DNA of 64,000 nt, taken from Candidatus Vicinibacter affinis. GTDB lineage: Bacteria; Bacteroidota; Bacteroidia; Chitinophagales; Saprospiraceae. The stretch covers positions 2,766,501 through 2,830,500 of the forward strand of contig JADJNH010000005.1 in the NCBI GenBank assembly GCA_016714365.1, written 5' to 3'. The position numbers and the translations under genes are program-made. The notes below the pieces were generated by a model. That model saw nothing but the letters and a program-made list of their open reading frames with translations. It was not told the origin of the DNA and searched no databases. Of this stretch, positions 17,951-25,883 are shown piece by piece (within the stretch, counting starts at the first letter, position 1; the number at the start of each line of letters is the position of its first letter).

Positions 17951-18557
17951 TATAAGAATCGTGAAGTTATATTTTTGTTTGCCGGTCTTGTTGTCGTTGT
18001 TTGGATTTGTGAAGTTAAACGCACAAGACAGCTTATCAATTATTCAAAATATTGATACAAATAATTTAAACGCTTCAGTAAAATCTAAAAAAACAGGGGG
18101 AACATTAAAAAATATTTTTAAGGGTAAACCTGGAAGAGCACTTACCTACTCACTTCTATTGCCCGGAGCTGGACAAATATATAATAGAAAGTATTGGAAA
18201 CTACCATTGGTATATTCTGCCTTGGGCTTTCCGATTTACCTCATAAGTTTTAACAAATCAGAATATGACAGGTTTGATAAAGCATATAGAATGAGAATTG
18301 ACTTGAAAGAAAACTCTACCGATGAATTCGTAGGCATTCTCGAACCAAATGCCATCGATTCTTACAGAAGCTTGTATGATAAAAACTTGCAACGGAGTTA
18401 TCTTGCTTTGGTTGGTGCTTATTTACTTGTTGGCATCGAAGCTTTTGTTGACAGGCATCTGATGGAATTTGATGTTTCAGATAACTTAACGATGTCTATT
18501 TATCCCTCAGCAGGATTCTATGCCTCCGGAGTAACGATGCACCTTAAACTTAAATAG
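17943..18557 (+). CDS. DUF5683 family exported/membrane protein
   Basis: A 204-aa protein of the DUF5683 family found next to parAB in many Bacteroidota. The chosen ATG at 17943 overlaps the parB stop (ATGATTAA). It yields a signal-peptide-like N-terminus (LPVLLSLFGFVKLNAQ, cleavage after Ala-Gln), whereas the longer frame would begin inside parB with no signal. The characteristic SLLLPGAGQIYNRKYWKLPLVY segment (about residues 65-90) and a second hydrophobic stretch (YLALVGAYLLVGIEAF) suggest membrane association. The function is unknown; conserved linkage suggests a tie to chromosome organisation or division. Confidence 0.85.
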   Translation: MINIRIVKLYFCLPVLLSLFGFVKLNAQDSLSIIQNIDTNNLNASVKSKKTGGTLKNIFKGKPGRALTYSLLLPGAGQIYNRKYWKLPLVYSALGFPIYLISFNKSEYDRFDKAYRMRIDLKENSTDEFVGILEPNAIDSYRSLYDKNLQRSYLALVGAYLLVGIEAFVDRHLMEFDVSDNLTMSIYPSAGFYASGVTMHLKLK

Positions 18558-18574
18558 TTTTTCTACAGGTCCAT

Positions 18575-18892
18575 TTACATCCAACCAAGTATTTTGGCAA
18601 ATTTCATCATTTCAATTTGATTGACTATCTTCATTTTTCCGGTAAGAATAGCCATCATTGGATTGAGTTCTCCCTTCACAATTTTTTTAAAATCTTCAGC
18701 CTTGGCTTTAATTACACAATTGGGCTCACCAACTAGCCCATCCTCAACTCGCATCTCTCCCTTTTCTACAATTATAGTCACCAATCCCCCACCTTCGCCT
18801 TCCAGATCAAAGTGAAATACTGTATTCATCCCCTCAATCACCAGTAAATTAACTTTTTCAGGTACTTTAAATAAAAATTCTTTCGCCGTCAT
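18575..18892 (-). CDS. SCP2 sterol-binding-domain-like protein
   Basis: A 105-aa cytoplasmic single-domain protein of the SCP2/lipid-binding fold. It has VLVIEGMNTVFHFDLEG-type strands, GLVGEPNCVIKAKAEDFKKIV and the C-terminal GELNPMMAILTGKMKI helix motif that lines the lipid tunnel. I chose the ATG at 18892 over an upstream TTG at 18913, because the fold begins right after it (MTAKEFLFKV). It is expected to bind a hydrophobic ligand such as a fatty acyl group; the ligand is unknown. It converges on the DUF5683 gene with 17 bp between stops. Confidence 0.85.
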   Translation of the reverse strand: MTAKEFLFKVPEKVNLLVIEGMNTVFHFDLEGEGGGLVTIIVEKGEMRVEDGLVGEPNCVIKAKAEDFKKIVKGELNPMMAILTGKMKIVNQIEMMKFAKILGWM

Positions 18893-19104
18893 GCTTATGA
18901 TTTTATGACACAAATTATTACAATTTTTCTATACTAATCACTATACTTATGTAAAGCCTTAAAAGTAATCCCCATTCAAAATTTTTGGATCCTATTTTGG
19001 TAACATATCCTGGACATGCATCCAAAATCAAATGCCTGAAAAGTTCTAGACTTTTGCAGTTGAACAAATTGAAATGCATTTACGCTCAAGTCTCTATTAA
19101 TCTA

Positions 19105-19112
19105 TAGTTTTG
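19105..19112 (+). promoter_or_regulatory. Promoter -7 element of fmt
   Basis: TAGTTTTG fits TAnnTTTG, 47 bp upstream of the fmt ATG. A good -33 element is not evident. Confidence 0.4.
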
Positions 19113-19159
19113 CAAAAATAAAGTGAACTAATTCTCTTTTGTTGGTGAAAACATAATGT

Positions 19160-20062
19160 ATGAAAATCATTTTCTTAGGCACACCTGATTTTGCTTTGCC
19201 ATCCTTGGACGTAGTGAATGATCACTTTGATTTAATTGCGGTCATTACAGCTCCTGATAAAAGAGGAGGCCGAGGTCACGGCTGGATTGAATCACCCGTA
19301 AAAAAGTGGGCACTTGAACATAATAAAAAATTGTTGCAACCAAAGAATTTGAAGTCACCCAAGTTCCTGAATAATCTTAAAAAATTAGGAGCAGATATAT
19401 TTGTGGTGGTGGCATTTAGAATGCTTCCAAAAGAAGTTTGGAATATGCCAGAGCTGGGAACCATTAACCTTCATGGTTCATTATTACCTAAATATAGAGG
19501 GGCCGCCCCTATTCAAAGAGCTATCCTCAATGGAGAAAATGACACCGGCCTGACAACTTTTATCCTAAAAGAAGAAATTGATACCGGGGATATCTTACTC
19601 CAAAAAAAAATCCATATAGAACCTAATGAAAATTTTGGAAGCCTCTATGAGAAAATGAAAAGAGAAGGGAGCCATTTATTAAAAGAAACCTTGGATAAAA
19701 TGATATCAAAAAGCATTCAACCAACTAAACAATTAAATGAACTTGCATCGCCAGCACCAAAAATTTCGCCAAAAGACTTAGAAATCAATTGGCATCAACC
19801 TGTAGAAAATGTTCACAATCAAATAAGGGCATTTAGTCCTTTTCCCGGAGCTTGGACAACTTATGAACACAAAATATTTAAAATATTTTCAGCATCTAGA
19901 CTTATGATTCAACCAGTTGAACCGCCCGGAAATTGGGTAATTGAAAATAGAAAATCATTAAAAATTGCCTGCTTAGATGGATATATTCAAGTTTTGAGTA
20001 TCCAACCTCCTTCAAAAAAATGTATGGATGTGGTGGCTTTTTTGAACGGATTTCAACAGTAA
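19160..20062 (+). CDS. fmt: Methionyl-tRNA formyltransferase
   Basis: Formylates initiator Met-tRNA using 10-formyltetrahydrofolate. The 300-aa protein has the N-terminal FLGTPDFALPSL, and the catalytic Asn103/His105 in INLHGSLLPKYRGAAPIQ and Asp141 in EEIDTGDILLQ. The C-terminal OB-like tRNA-binding domain (about residues 205-300) includes the SPFPGAWTTY motif. Length and domain order are normal. It is transcribed alone. The def (deformylase) partner that often accompanies it is not in this window. Confidence 0.96.
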   Translation: MKIIFLGTPDFALPSLDVVNDHFDLIAVITAPDKRGGRGHGWIESPVKKWALEHNKKLLQPKNLKSPKFLNNLKKLGADIFVVVAFRMLPKEVWNMPELGTINLHGSLLPKYRGAAPIQRAILNGENDTGLTTFILKEEIDTGDILLQKKIHIEPNENFGSLYEKMKREGSHLLKETLDKMISKSIQPTKQLNELASPAPKISPKDLEINWHQPVENVHNQIRAFSPFPGAWTTYEHKIFKIFSASRLMIQPVEPPGNWVIENRKSLKIACLDGYIQVLSIQPPSKKCMDVVAFLNGFQQ

Positions 20063-20239
20063 AATAGATACTTGTAAATTTAAAAATGTACCAAGTGCTA
20101 TCCCTAAAAAAAGAATCCTAATGGAAATTTTTAAATCGAGTCAAAATACAATAACTAAATTTAAAAACATTTGGTCTGAACTTACGTCAGAAGTTTATAA
20201 CAATTAAACGATTCCGTATGATGCTTTAAATCAGTAATA

Positions 20240-22075
20240 TTAGTATCCGGATTTTTTATCTGCATCAGTACCATTATCGGTTTTTACATTTGATGCTTTT
20301 TTTACACGCTTTTTATTACAGTCTCCTGCATCTGGTCCGGGTGGTCTTGCCATTTCAGAATCTTCTTTCTTACTTACTCTGAACTCAACTCGTCTGTTGA
20401 TATAATGCAAATTAGATTTTTTTCCAAACGGCGACTCTTCTCCACCATACATGAGTATAAATCTCTCCCTTGGGATTTTATACTTATCTATGATATACTC
20501 AATAGCATTTTTTGCTCTATTATAAGATAAAACATTATTATAGCTATTAGAATTACGAACATCTGTATGACCAATTGCTGTGATTTTTAAATCAGGATAG
20601 GTAATCATAACTTCAGCAACATGGTGGAGCTGAGGATAGTATTGAGGTTTTACACAATATTCATCCAAATTAAAATGAACCATTGGTAAAAACCAATCCG
20701 GAGGACAGCATGCCTTTTTCCCATCAGGTCCTACAAGCCCTGATGAAGCAAGCTTATTGTCAACAAGCTTATTGACATCACCTTCTGTTAAAATTGGTTG
20801 AACTGGAATTTGTGCAACTCCAAGGCTGTCTGTTCTATAACCGGGAGGAGAATAAGGTTCTTTATCTTTAAAATCTTTTATCCCATCATCATCACTGTCC
20901 ACCGCAATTCCTCTGGTATCAACTGGGGCGCCAGGTACACTATTTGTTTCCTGGTCTAAGATATCAATGACTCCATCCTGATCTGTGTCCTTAGGATCAA
21001 AAATAGCTCTTTGCTTCAAAGCTGCAATGTCATCATATACCGCATCTATTGGGTTTAACCAATACAATGGTTCAGTTCTTTTCTTAAGATTTCCAAGATT
21101 TATTCCCAATCGTAAATTGGTATAGTGTGCGATGTCGTTGTTATTAGTTTGATCAGTACTTGATCTCCATTTAATACCATCAAGATAATCATTGTCTGAA
21201 GTAATCAACTGATGTTCCAGTGAAATATTAAATCTTCGGTTAATCTTTCTGGAAACCCCAACTGCTCCGGTAAACTGAAAAAGAACATTATATTCATCCC
21301 CCACTCTAAAAATACCTCTCTTCTTAAATGCTTCAGTCTCATAAGTGCCGTCGTAAAGTGCTTTTAAGTCAGACTTAATTTCTTTTCGCCCTTGACGGGT
21401 ATTGAATTTGTCTCCTGTAAAACCAATCCTGTTAATAATATTTTGGTAATCAGCTCCATTTGCATCTCTCAAATCCATCATGGTCCTGTTATGGTAGGCG
21501 CCAAAACCAAGGACTAAATACCAATTCCATTTATTTCTTTCTTTATGAAATAGCAAATTTCCAAGATTTAAAACACCTTGTAAAGACCCTCCGAAATAAT
21601 CTGTCCGATATGATGGAAACCAAGGGTTGTTTCGGTTATAACCATCAAAAACCCTTCTGTTTTGACCTTTGGGCTCCAAATAAAATTGCTCTGGTTCCAA
21701 ACTCTCCCCATAAGGTTGAGTTTCAAGGCCTTTGGATCTTGAATAGGTTGCATCTAAACGGATTGAAAAAACATAGTGAATAGCTCTCCTCAAGTGCAAT
21801 CCCACACCAAATCCTGCAAACGGATTTAAAGGATCCACATCTCCATCTATTAGAAAGTGCCCCCCATGAATCCCCAATTCCCATACATCTTTTGGCTTAG
21901 GAGGATATTTGGCTTTGCCAGACTTCCATAAAGCTGTTTTGTCAATCTGAATAGCAACCCTATCGTTAACAGCCTTTGCCGAGTCAACCTGTGCATTCAC
22001 CAGGCCCATAAAAAACCAGGCAAGTGTAAAGGATACTATGGCTCTTGACATAACATATGGTTTTACGTTCTGCAT
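20240..22075 (-). CDS. OmpA-family outer membrane protein with TSP3 repeats
   Basis: A 611-aa outer-membrane protein. I chose the ATG at 22075, because a -7 promoter box sits at 22096-22103, inside the longer frame that would begin at 22120. From there an N-terminal signal peptide ends near VNAQ. The N-terminal ~320 residues look like a beta-barrel (GIHGGHFLIDGDVDPLNPFAGFGVGL). Next come thrombospondin type 3-like calcium loops (DTDQDGVIDILD, DSDDDGIKDFKD). The C-terminal OmpA peptidoglycan-binding domain includes AIGHTDVRNSNSYNNVLSYNRA and RVEFRVSK. It probably links outer membrane to cell wall. It is transcribed alone. Confidence 0.9.
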   Translation of the reverse strand: MQNVKPYVMSRAIVSFTLAWFFMGLVNAQVDSAKAVNDRVAIQIDKTALWKSGKAKYPPKPKDVWELGIHGGHFLIDGDVDPLNPFAGFGVGLHLRRAIHYVFSIRLDATYSRSKGLETQPYGESLEPEQFYLEPKGQNRRVFDGYNRNNPWFPSYRTDYFGGSLQGVLNLGNLLFHKERNKWNWYLVLGFGAYHNRTMMDLRDANGADYQNIINRIGFTGDKFNTRQGRKEIKSDLKALYDGTYETEAFKKRGIFRVGDEYNVLFQFTGAVGVSRKINRRFNISLEHQLITSDNDYLDGIKWRSSTDQTNNNDIAHYTNLRLGINLGNLKKRTEPLYWLNPIDAVYDDIAALKQRAIFDPKDTDQDGVIDILDQETNSVPGAPVDTRGIAVDSDDDGIKDFKDKEPYSPPGYRTDSLGVAQIPVQPILTEGDVNKLVDNKLASSGLVGPDGKKACCPPDWFLPMVHFNLDEYCVKPQYYPQLHHVAEVMITYPDLKITAIGHTDVRNSNSYNNVLSYNRAKNAIEYIIDKYKIPRERFILMYGGEESPFGKKSNLHYINRRVEFRVSKKEDSEMARPPGPDAGDCNKKRVKKASNVKTDNGTDADKKSGY

Positions 22076-22095
22076 TGTTAATACAACAATCCATG

Positions 22096-22103
22096 CAAAT
22101 TTA
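22096..22103 (-). promoter_or_regulatory. Promoter -7 element of the OmpA-family gene
   Basis: TAAATTTG on the minus strand matches TAnnTTTG, 20 bp upstream of the ATG at 22075. It argues against the longer upstream start. Confidence 0.5.
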
Positions 22104-22172
22104 TACAAAAACCCAGCCATTTTTGAGATTTTAGATATAAATATAATAAAATATTTATATATGTTTGATTAT

Positions 22173-23399
22173 CTAGTATTTAATATAATGTTTTAGAGCC
22201 CTATTAAATAAGTTTACTGGCTCTGATTCCTCTCCTTTTACTTGTTCCAGTGCTATTTTAATGGTACTGGAAACATCATTAAAAATAGAATGCTCATCCA
22301 TAAGTGACTCTTTCTGCATGAGATAATTAAATGTCCTAGCCATCCCACAATTTGCTATAAAATCCGGAATCAGTGCCAATTCGGCATCTACTGCTTGACT
22401 GGTATCTCCAAAGATAATTTGATCTTCCACAAATGGAACATTTGCTCCACAACTAACCATTTTGGTGCCGTGATCAATGAGTGTTTGGAGTTGGACATGA
22501 CTCACTATCCTGGAGGCAGCTGCCGGAATAAATATTTCGCACCCCATCTTCCAGGCAATTTTGTTCACTTCTTCTGCCGGCTGGGTACCACTTGGATTCA
22601 ATTGATTCCCATCCTTGTTTAAAAAGAGTTGTCTGATTTCTTCTTCTGAAAAACCAGATTCACTTATCATACCATATTGGCGATCAAGTATGACCTTAAT
22701 TTTGACTCCTTGACGAGCTAAGTATAAGGCCGCAGCAGAAGCAACATTTCCCCACCCCTGAATAAAAGCAGATTTGCCTGACAAATCACTTTGCTTATAA
22801 ATATCATAATAATGTCGGACAGATTCAGCAACCCCAAATCCTGTAATCATATCTGCAACCGTGTAATTACCTTTTCCATTATCTGGACTGTATTCCTGAA
22901 GGCAAACTGGAAGCTTACATCCATGATCTAGTTGATTCAAGGCAGATTTTTTACCTTCTTCTGAATAATTAAAATGCCCGGTTAAGACTCCTTCCTGTGG
23001 ATGAATTATTCCGAGTGCTTCAGTAATCGGAAAAACATCTTTGACCTCATCTACATTAAGATCTCCGCCAGTTCCATAATAAAATTTTAAGAGGGGACGT
23101 ATGGCCTTGTACCATCTTTCCAATACTTCAGTTTTCCTGGGATCCCATGGGTCAAAATCAATACCTGATTTTGCACCACCAATTGAAGGTCCGCAAACAC
23201 TGAATTTTATTTCCATAACTTTTGCCAATGATACCACTTCCTTCTTGGTAAGACCTTTTCTCATCCTGGTTCCTCCACCTGCAGCCCCACCTTTCAAGGA
23301 ATTTATTACAAGCCAACCTTTTGCATCTGTATGTTCATCATTCCATTCAAAGACTATTTCTGGATGTTTTGCCAAGTAAGCCTCTAATTTGTTTTTCAT
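22173..23399 (-). CDS. Glu/Leu/Phe/Val dehydrogenase family protein
   Basis: A 408-aa NAD(P)-dependent oxidative deaminase. The substrate domain has GGAAGGGTRMRKG and the catalytic Lys77 in GGAKSGIDFDP. The catalytic Asp is in YGTGGDLNVDEV (Asp113). The cofactor domain follows with FIQGWGNVASAAALYLA (GxGxxA) and later FIPAAASRIV and VSCGANVPFVE. The overall shape is that of the Glu/Leu/Phe/Val family, but which amino acid is used is not evident. It is separated from the divergent arginase-fold gene by about 110 bp. Confidence 0.88.
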   Translation of the reverse strand: MKNKLEAYLAKHPEIVFEWNDEHTDAKGWLVINSLKGGAAGGGTRMRKGLTKKEVVSLAKVMEIKFSVCGPSIGGAKSGIDFDPWDPRKTEVLERWYKAIRPLLKFYYGTGGDLNVDEVKDVFPITEALGIIHPQEGVLTGHFNYSEEGKKSALNQLDHGCKLPVCLQEYSPDNGKGNYTVADMITGFGVAESVRHYYDIYKQSDLSGKSAFIQGWGNVASAAALYLARQGVKIKVILDRQYGMISESGFSEEEIRQLFLNKDGNQLNPSGTQPAEEVNKIAWKMGCEIFIPAAASRIVSHVQLQTLIDHGTKMVSCGANVPFVEDQIIFGDTSQAVDAELALIPDFIANCGMARTFNYLMQKESLMDEHSIFNDVSSTIKIALEQVKGEESEPVNLFNRALKHYIKY

Positions 23400-23491
23400 G
23401 TCTTTTTATTTGAATGGTAAAATTAAGGGCTATCAATGGTTTAAGATGGATTAATACAAATAAAATTCATATTAAAATAAAAAATAATATG

Positions 23492-23499
23492 TATTTTTG
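23492..23499 (+). promoter_or_regulatory. Promoter -7 element of the arginase-fold gene
   Basis: TATTTTTG matches TAnnTTTG, 14 bp upstream of the ATG at 23514. Confidence 0.5.
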
Positions 23500-23513
23500 C
23501 CAAAATGTAAATA

Positions 23514-24548
23514 ATGGAATTCAATCTTTCATTCCCGAATCCTCAGCAAATTAATACTTGGAGTTCACAAGTCCATTCAGTCAAATTCAATCTTGAGAAA
23601 TCTCCTAAATTAGAGGATATTGATGTCGTTATTCTTGGAACTGGATCCGAAGTATCAAAAAAAATCAGAGATGAATTTTATAAAATGAATCTGTCGGTAT
23701 TTAGAGATTTGACAATTATGGATTTGGGGGACATTGATCCTCACCATCCAAAAGATGTTTCTAAAGTCTTGTTCTACTTACTAAATCACAACATCATCCC
23801 AATAGTCTTTGCCTGCCCAAAGGAAATATTATTTGGAATAGATGAATTTCAGGAAACTCGCATGGAGCCATATAGTTTATCACTTATTTCCAATATGGTA
23901 AATAGTAATGATTTAGATAATTTTAATAAAAGCCTCTTCCTAAAAAAGGTTCATCTAATAGCACTTCAAAGACATTATACAAATAAAGAGTTGTTGTTTG
24001 CAATTCAGGATCAGATAACAACTTTGTATTTATCAGAATATAGAAAATCAAATTCTTCATTTGAACCATTTGCAAGAAATTCAGAGTATATATTCTTTGA
24101 TCTAAATGCCATTAGAACAAGCGACTTCCCCGCAAATAAAATACATGCAGCAAGTGGATTGTTCTCTGAAGAAGCCGTCGGAATATGCAAGATGTCCGGC
24201 TCTGGAGACAAAACAAAATGCTTGTTCATTTCTGATTGGAATGCAACAGATTTCTCTCAATGTGAAAATTTAGTTGCCCAAATGATATGGTATTTTGTTG
24301 AAGGTGTTGCACTGCGAAAATTTGACCATCTGGATCAAACTCGGCACATCACAGAATATATTGTGGAACTACAGGATTCAGAAGCTCAAATTCAATTTTA
24401 CAAATCAGAAATCAGTGGAAAATGGTGGTTTAGAACCCCCGGAATTGATGAAGACATCAAACCGTCTTTAACTCCATGCACCTACGAAGAATATTTAATG
24501 ACAGTACAGGCTCATGCACCGGTAAGAATCCTGGAATTATTCCGTTAG
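23514..24548 (+). CDS. Arginase/formimidoylglutamase-fold protein lacking metal ligands
   Basis: A 344-aa protein with the sequence rhythm of the ureohydrolase (arginase/agmatinase/formimidoylglutamase) fold but without its manganese site. Where the family has a GGDH motif after a PIV strand, this protein has PIVFACPKE (residues 96-104). The DAHxD position reads LQRHYTN (151-157), and the SxDxDxxDP position reads FFDLNAIRTSD (184-194). It therefore cannot be a normal binuclear metallohydrolase and is probably a regulatory, structural or repurposed paralog. Similar degenerate members are common in Bacteroidota, to my knowledge without a known role. Its 3' end overlaps the convergent murF stop by 12 bp. 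Confidence 0.75.
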   Translation: MEFNLSFPNPQQINTWSSQVHSVKFNLEKSPKLEDIDVVILGTGSEVSKKIRDEFYKMNLSVFRDLTIMDLGDIDPHHPKDVSKVLFYLLNHNIIPIVFACPKEILFGIDEFQETRMEPYSLSLISNMVNSNDLDNFNKSLFLKKVHLIALQRHYTNKELLFAIQDQITTLYLSEYRKSNSSFEPFARNSEYIFFDLNAIRTSDFPANKIHAASGLFSEEAVGICKMSGSGDKTKCLFISDWNATDFSQCENLVAQMIWYFVEGVALRKFDHLDQTRHITEYIVELQDSEAQIQFYKSEISGKWWFRTPGIDEDIKPSLTPCTYEEYLMTVQAHAPVRILELFR

Positions 24549-25829
24549 AATTTTTTCAAGTTGTGATGACCTTGATCCTTTAATTAAAATCAATTTTTCT
24601 TTTGGCATATTTTTATAAATCCAACTCTTCGCTAAATCTACATTCTCAAATAAAATAAATTTGTCTTGCGCTAATTTGTTATTGTACTCACTGCCAATAA
24701 GTATAACTTTTTCAAAACCAGCAGACACTAATAATTCTGTAAGATTTTGATGTTCTTCCTGACTTGAATCCCCTAATTCCGCCATCTTTCCTAAGACAAC
24801 CCATTTTTCATTGTGCTCAAATTCGCGAAAACTTTCAATAGCTGCTGACATGGATGCCGGATTGGCATTATAAGCATCTAAAATCACTTTGTTATTGCCC
24901 CAAGTTGTAATCTGAGATCGCATATTCTGTGGATAATAATCATCCAACCCTTTTGATATTTGTTCAATGTCCAAACCTAAATGACGTGCTATCGTAATAG
25001 AAGCTATTACATTCTGATAATTATGAACACCAAAAAGATGAGCAAAATAATCTACCGCATCCAAATCGTAAAAAGCTCTTAATTTGATCTCTGGAATTTG
25101 CTGAAGCAACTCGTAGGTATAATCTGAATTCGTTTTTTTATCTCCAAAACTCAATCCATCTTTGAACAGTGAATACATTTGATTTAGTTGCGGGTCGTTC
25201 AAATTAAAAAACAAGGTGCCTCCCCTATTTGCAACATCATCAAACAGTTCTTTCTTAGTTTTAATTACGCCCTCAAAACTTCCAAATCCTTCAATATGCG
25301 CTTTCCCAAGGCTCGTAATGAGCGCCATATCCGGAACACCTATCTCTGTCAACTCTTTAATATCACCGGGTTTATTAGCTCCCATCTCCAAAACAAGAAC
25401 TTCATGGCGAGGTTCCAACTTAAAAATGGTGAGTGGAACACCAATGTGATTGTTTAAATTTCCTTGGGTGGCTAAAGTTTGAAATTTTTCTTTCAAAATA
25501 AAATAGAGTAATTCCTTAGTAGTTGTTTTCCCATTTGAACCGGTTATTCCGATAACCTTTGCATTCATCTTCTTGCGATGTAATTGAGCAAGACCCTGCA
25601 TAGATTTTAGAACATCATCCACTCGGATAACACGACTTTCCAACCCTATATTTTCGTCTACAACAACAAAAGATGCCCCTTTCTCAAGTGCTTGAGGAGC
25701 AAATTCATTTCCATTGAAATTTGCGCCTTTCAAAGAAAAGTAAATATCTCCTTCCTTTAATTTACGGGTGTCGGTGACGATTCGATCTACCCGACCATCA
25801 AATAATTCGTATAAAGCTATTGAATCCAT
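24537..25829 (-). CDS. murF: UDP-N-acetylmuramoyl-tripeptide--D-alanyl-D-alanine ligase
   Basis: Adds D-Ala-D-Ala to UDP-MurNAc-tripeptide, the last cytoplasmic step in muropeptide assembly. The 430-aa protein has the N-terminal DTRKLKEGDIYFSLKGANFNGNEF, the ATP-binding GSNGKTTTKE P-loop, LEMGANKPGDI, and the later LDAYNANPASMSAAI and VVLGKMAELGDSS motifs. I chose the ATG at 25829 rather than an in-frame GTG at 25847, which lies inside a terminator hairpin. The start codon is 2 nt after the T-run of that hairpin, and no promoter is visible between it and gldJ. Expression may therefore depend on read-through from gldJ or on the hairpin acting as an attenuator. Confidence 0.95.
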   Translation of the reverse strand: MDSIALYELFDGRVDRIVTDTRKLKEGDIYFSLKGANFNGNEFAPQALEKGASFVVVDENIGLESRVIRVDDVLKSMQGLAQLHRKKMNAKVIGITGSNGKTTTKELLYFILKEKFQTLATQGNLNNHIGVPLTIFKLEPRHEVLVLEMGANKPGDIKELTEIGVPDMALITSLGKAHIEGFGSFEGVIKTKKELFDDVANRGGTLFFNLNDPQLNQMYSLFKDGLSFGDKKTNSDYTYELLQQIPEIKLRAFYDLDAVDYFAHLFGVHNYQNVIASITIARHLGLDIEQISKGLDDYYPQNMRSQITTWGNNKVILDAYNANPASMSAAIESFREFEHNEKWVVLGKMAELGDSSQEEHQNLTELLVSAGFEKVILIGSEYNNKLAQDKFILFENVDLAKSWIYKNMPKEKLILIKGSRSSQLEKILTE

Positions 25830-25831
25830 AC

Positions 25832-25860
25832 AAAAAAAAATCCCCACAATATGTGAGGAT
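25832..25860 (-). terminator. Terminator-like hairpin between gldJ and murF
   Basis: On the minus strand ATCCTCACA / TGTGGGGAT forms a 9-bp stem (one G-T pair) with a 3-nt loop, followed by nine T. It lies 24 bp after the gldJ stop and ends 2 nt before the murF ATG, so it could be a gldJ terminator, a murF attenuator, or both. Confidence 0.8.
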
Positions 25861-25883
25861 TTTTTAAATGCTTATAATTTAAT

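Noticed and set aside
22076..22120. 15-residue upstream extension of the OmpA-family gene
   Set aside because: It contains the promoter -7 element at 22096-22103, and a good signal peptide follows the ATG at 22075.
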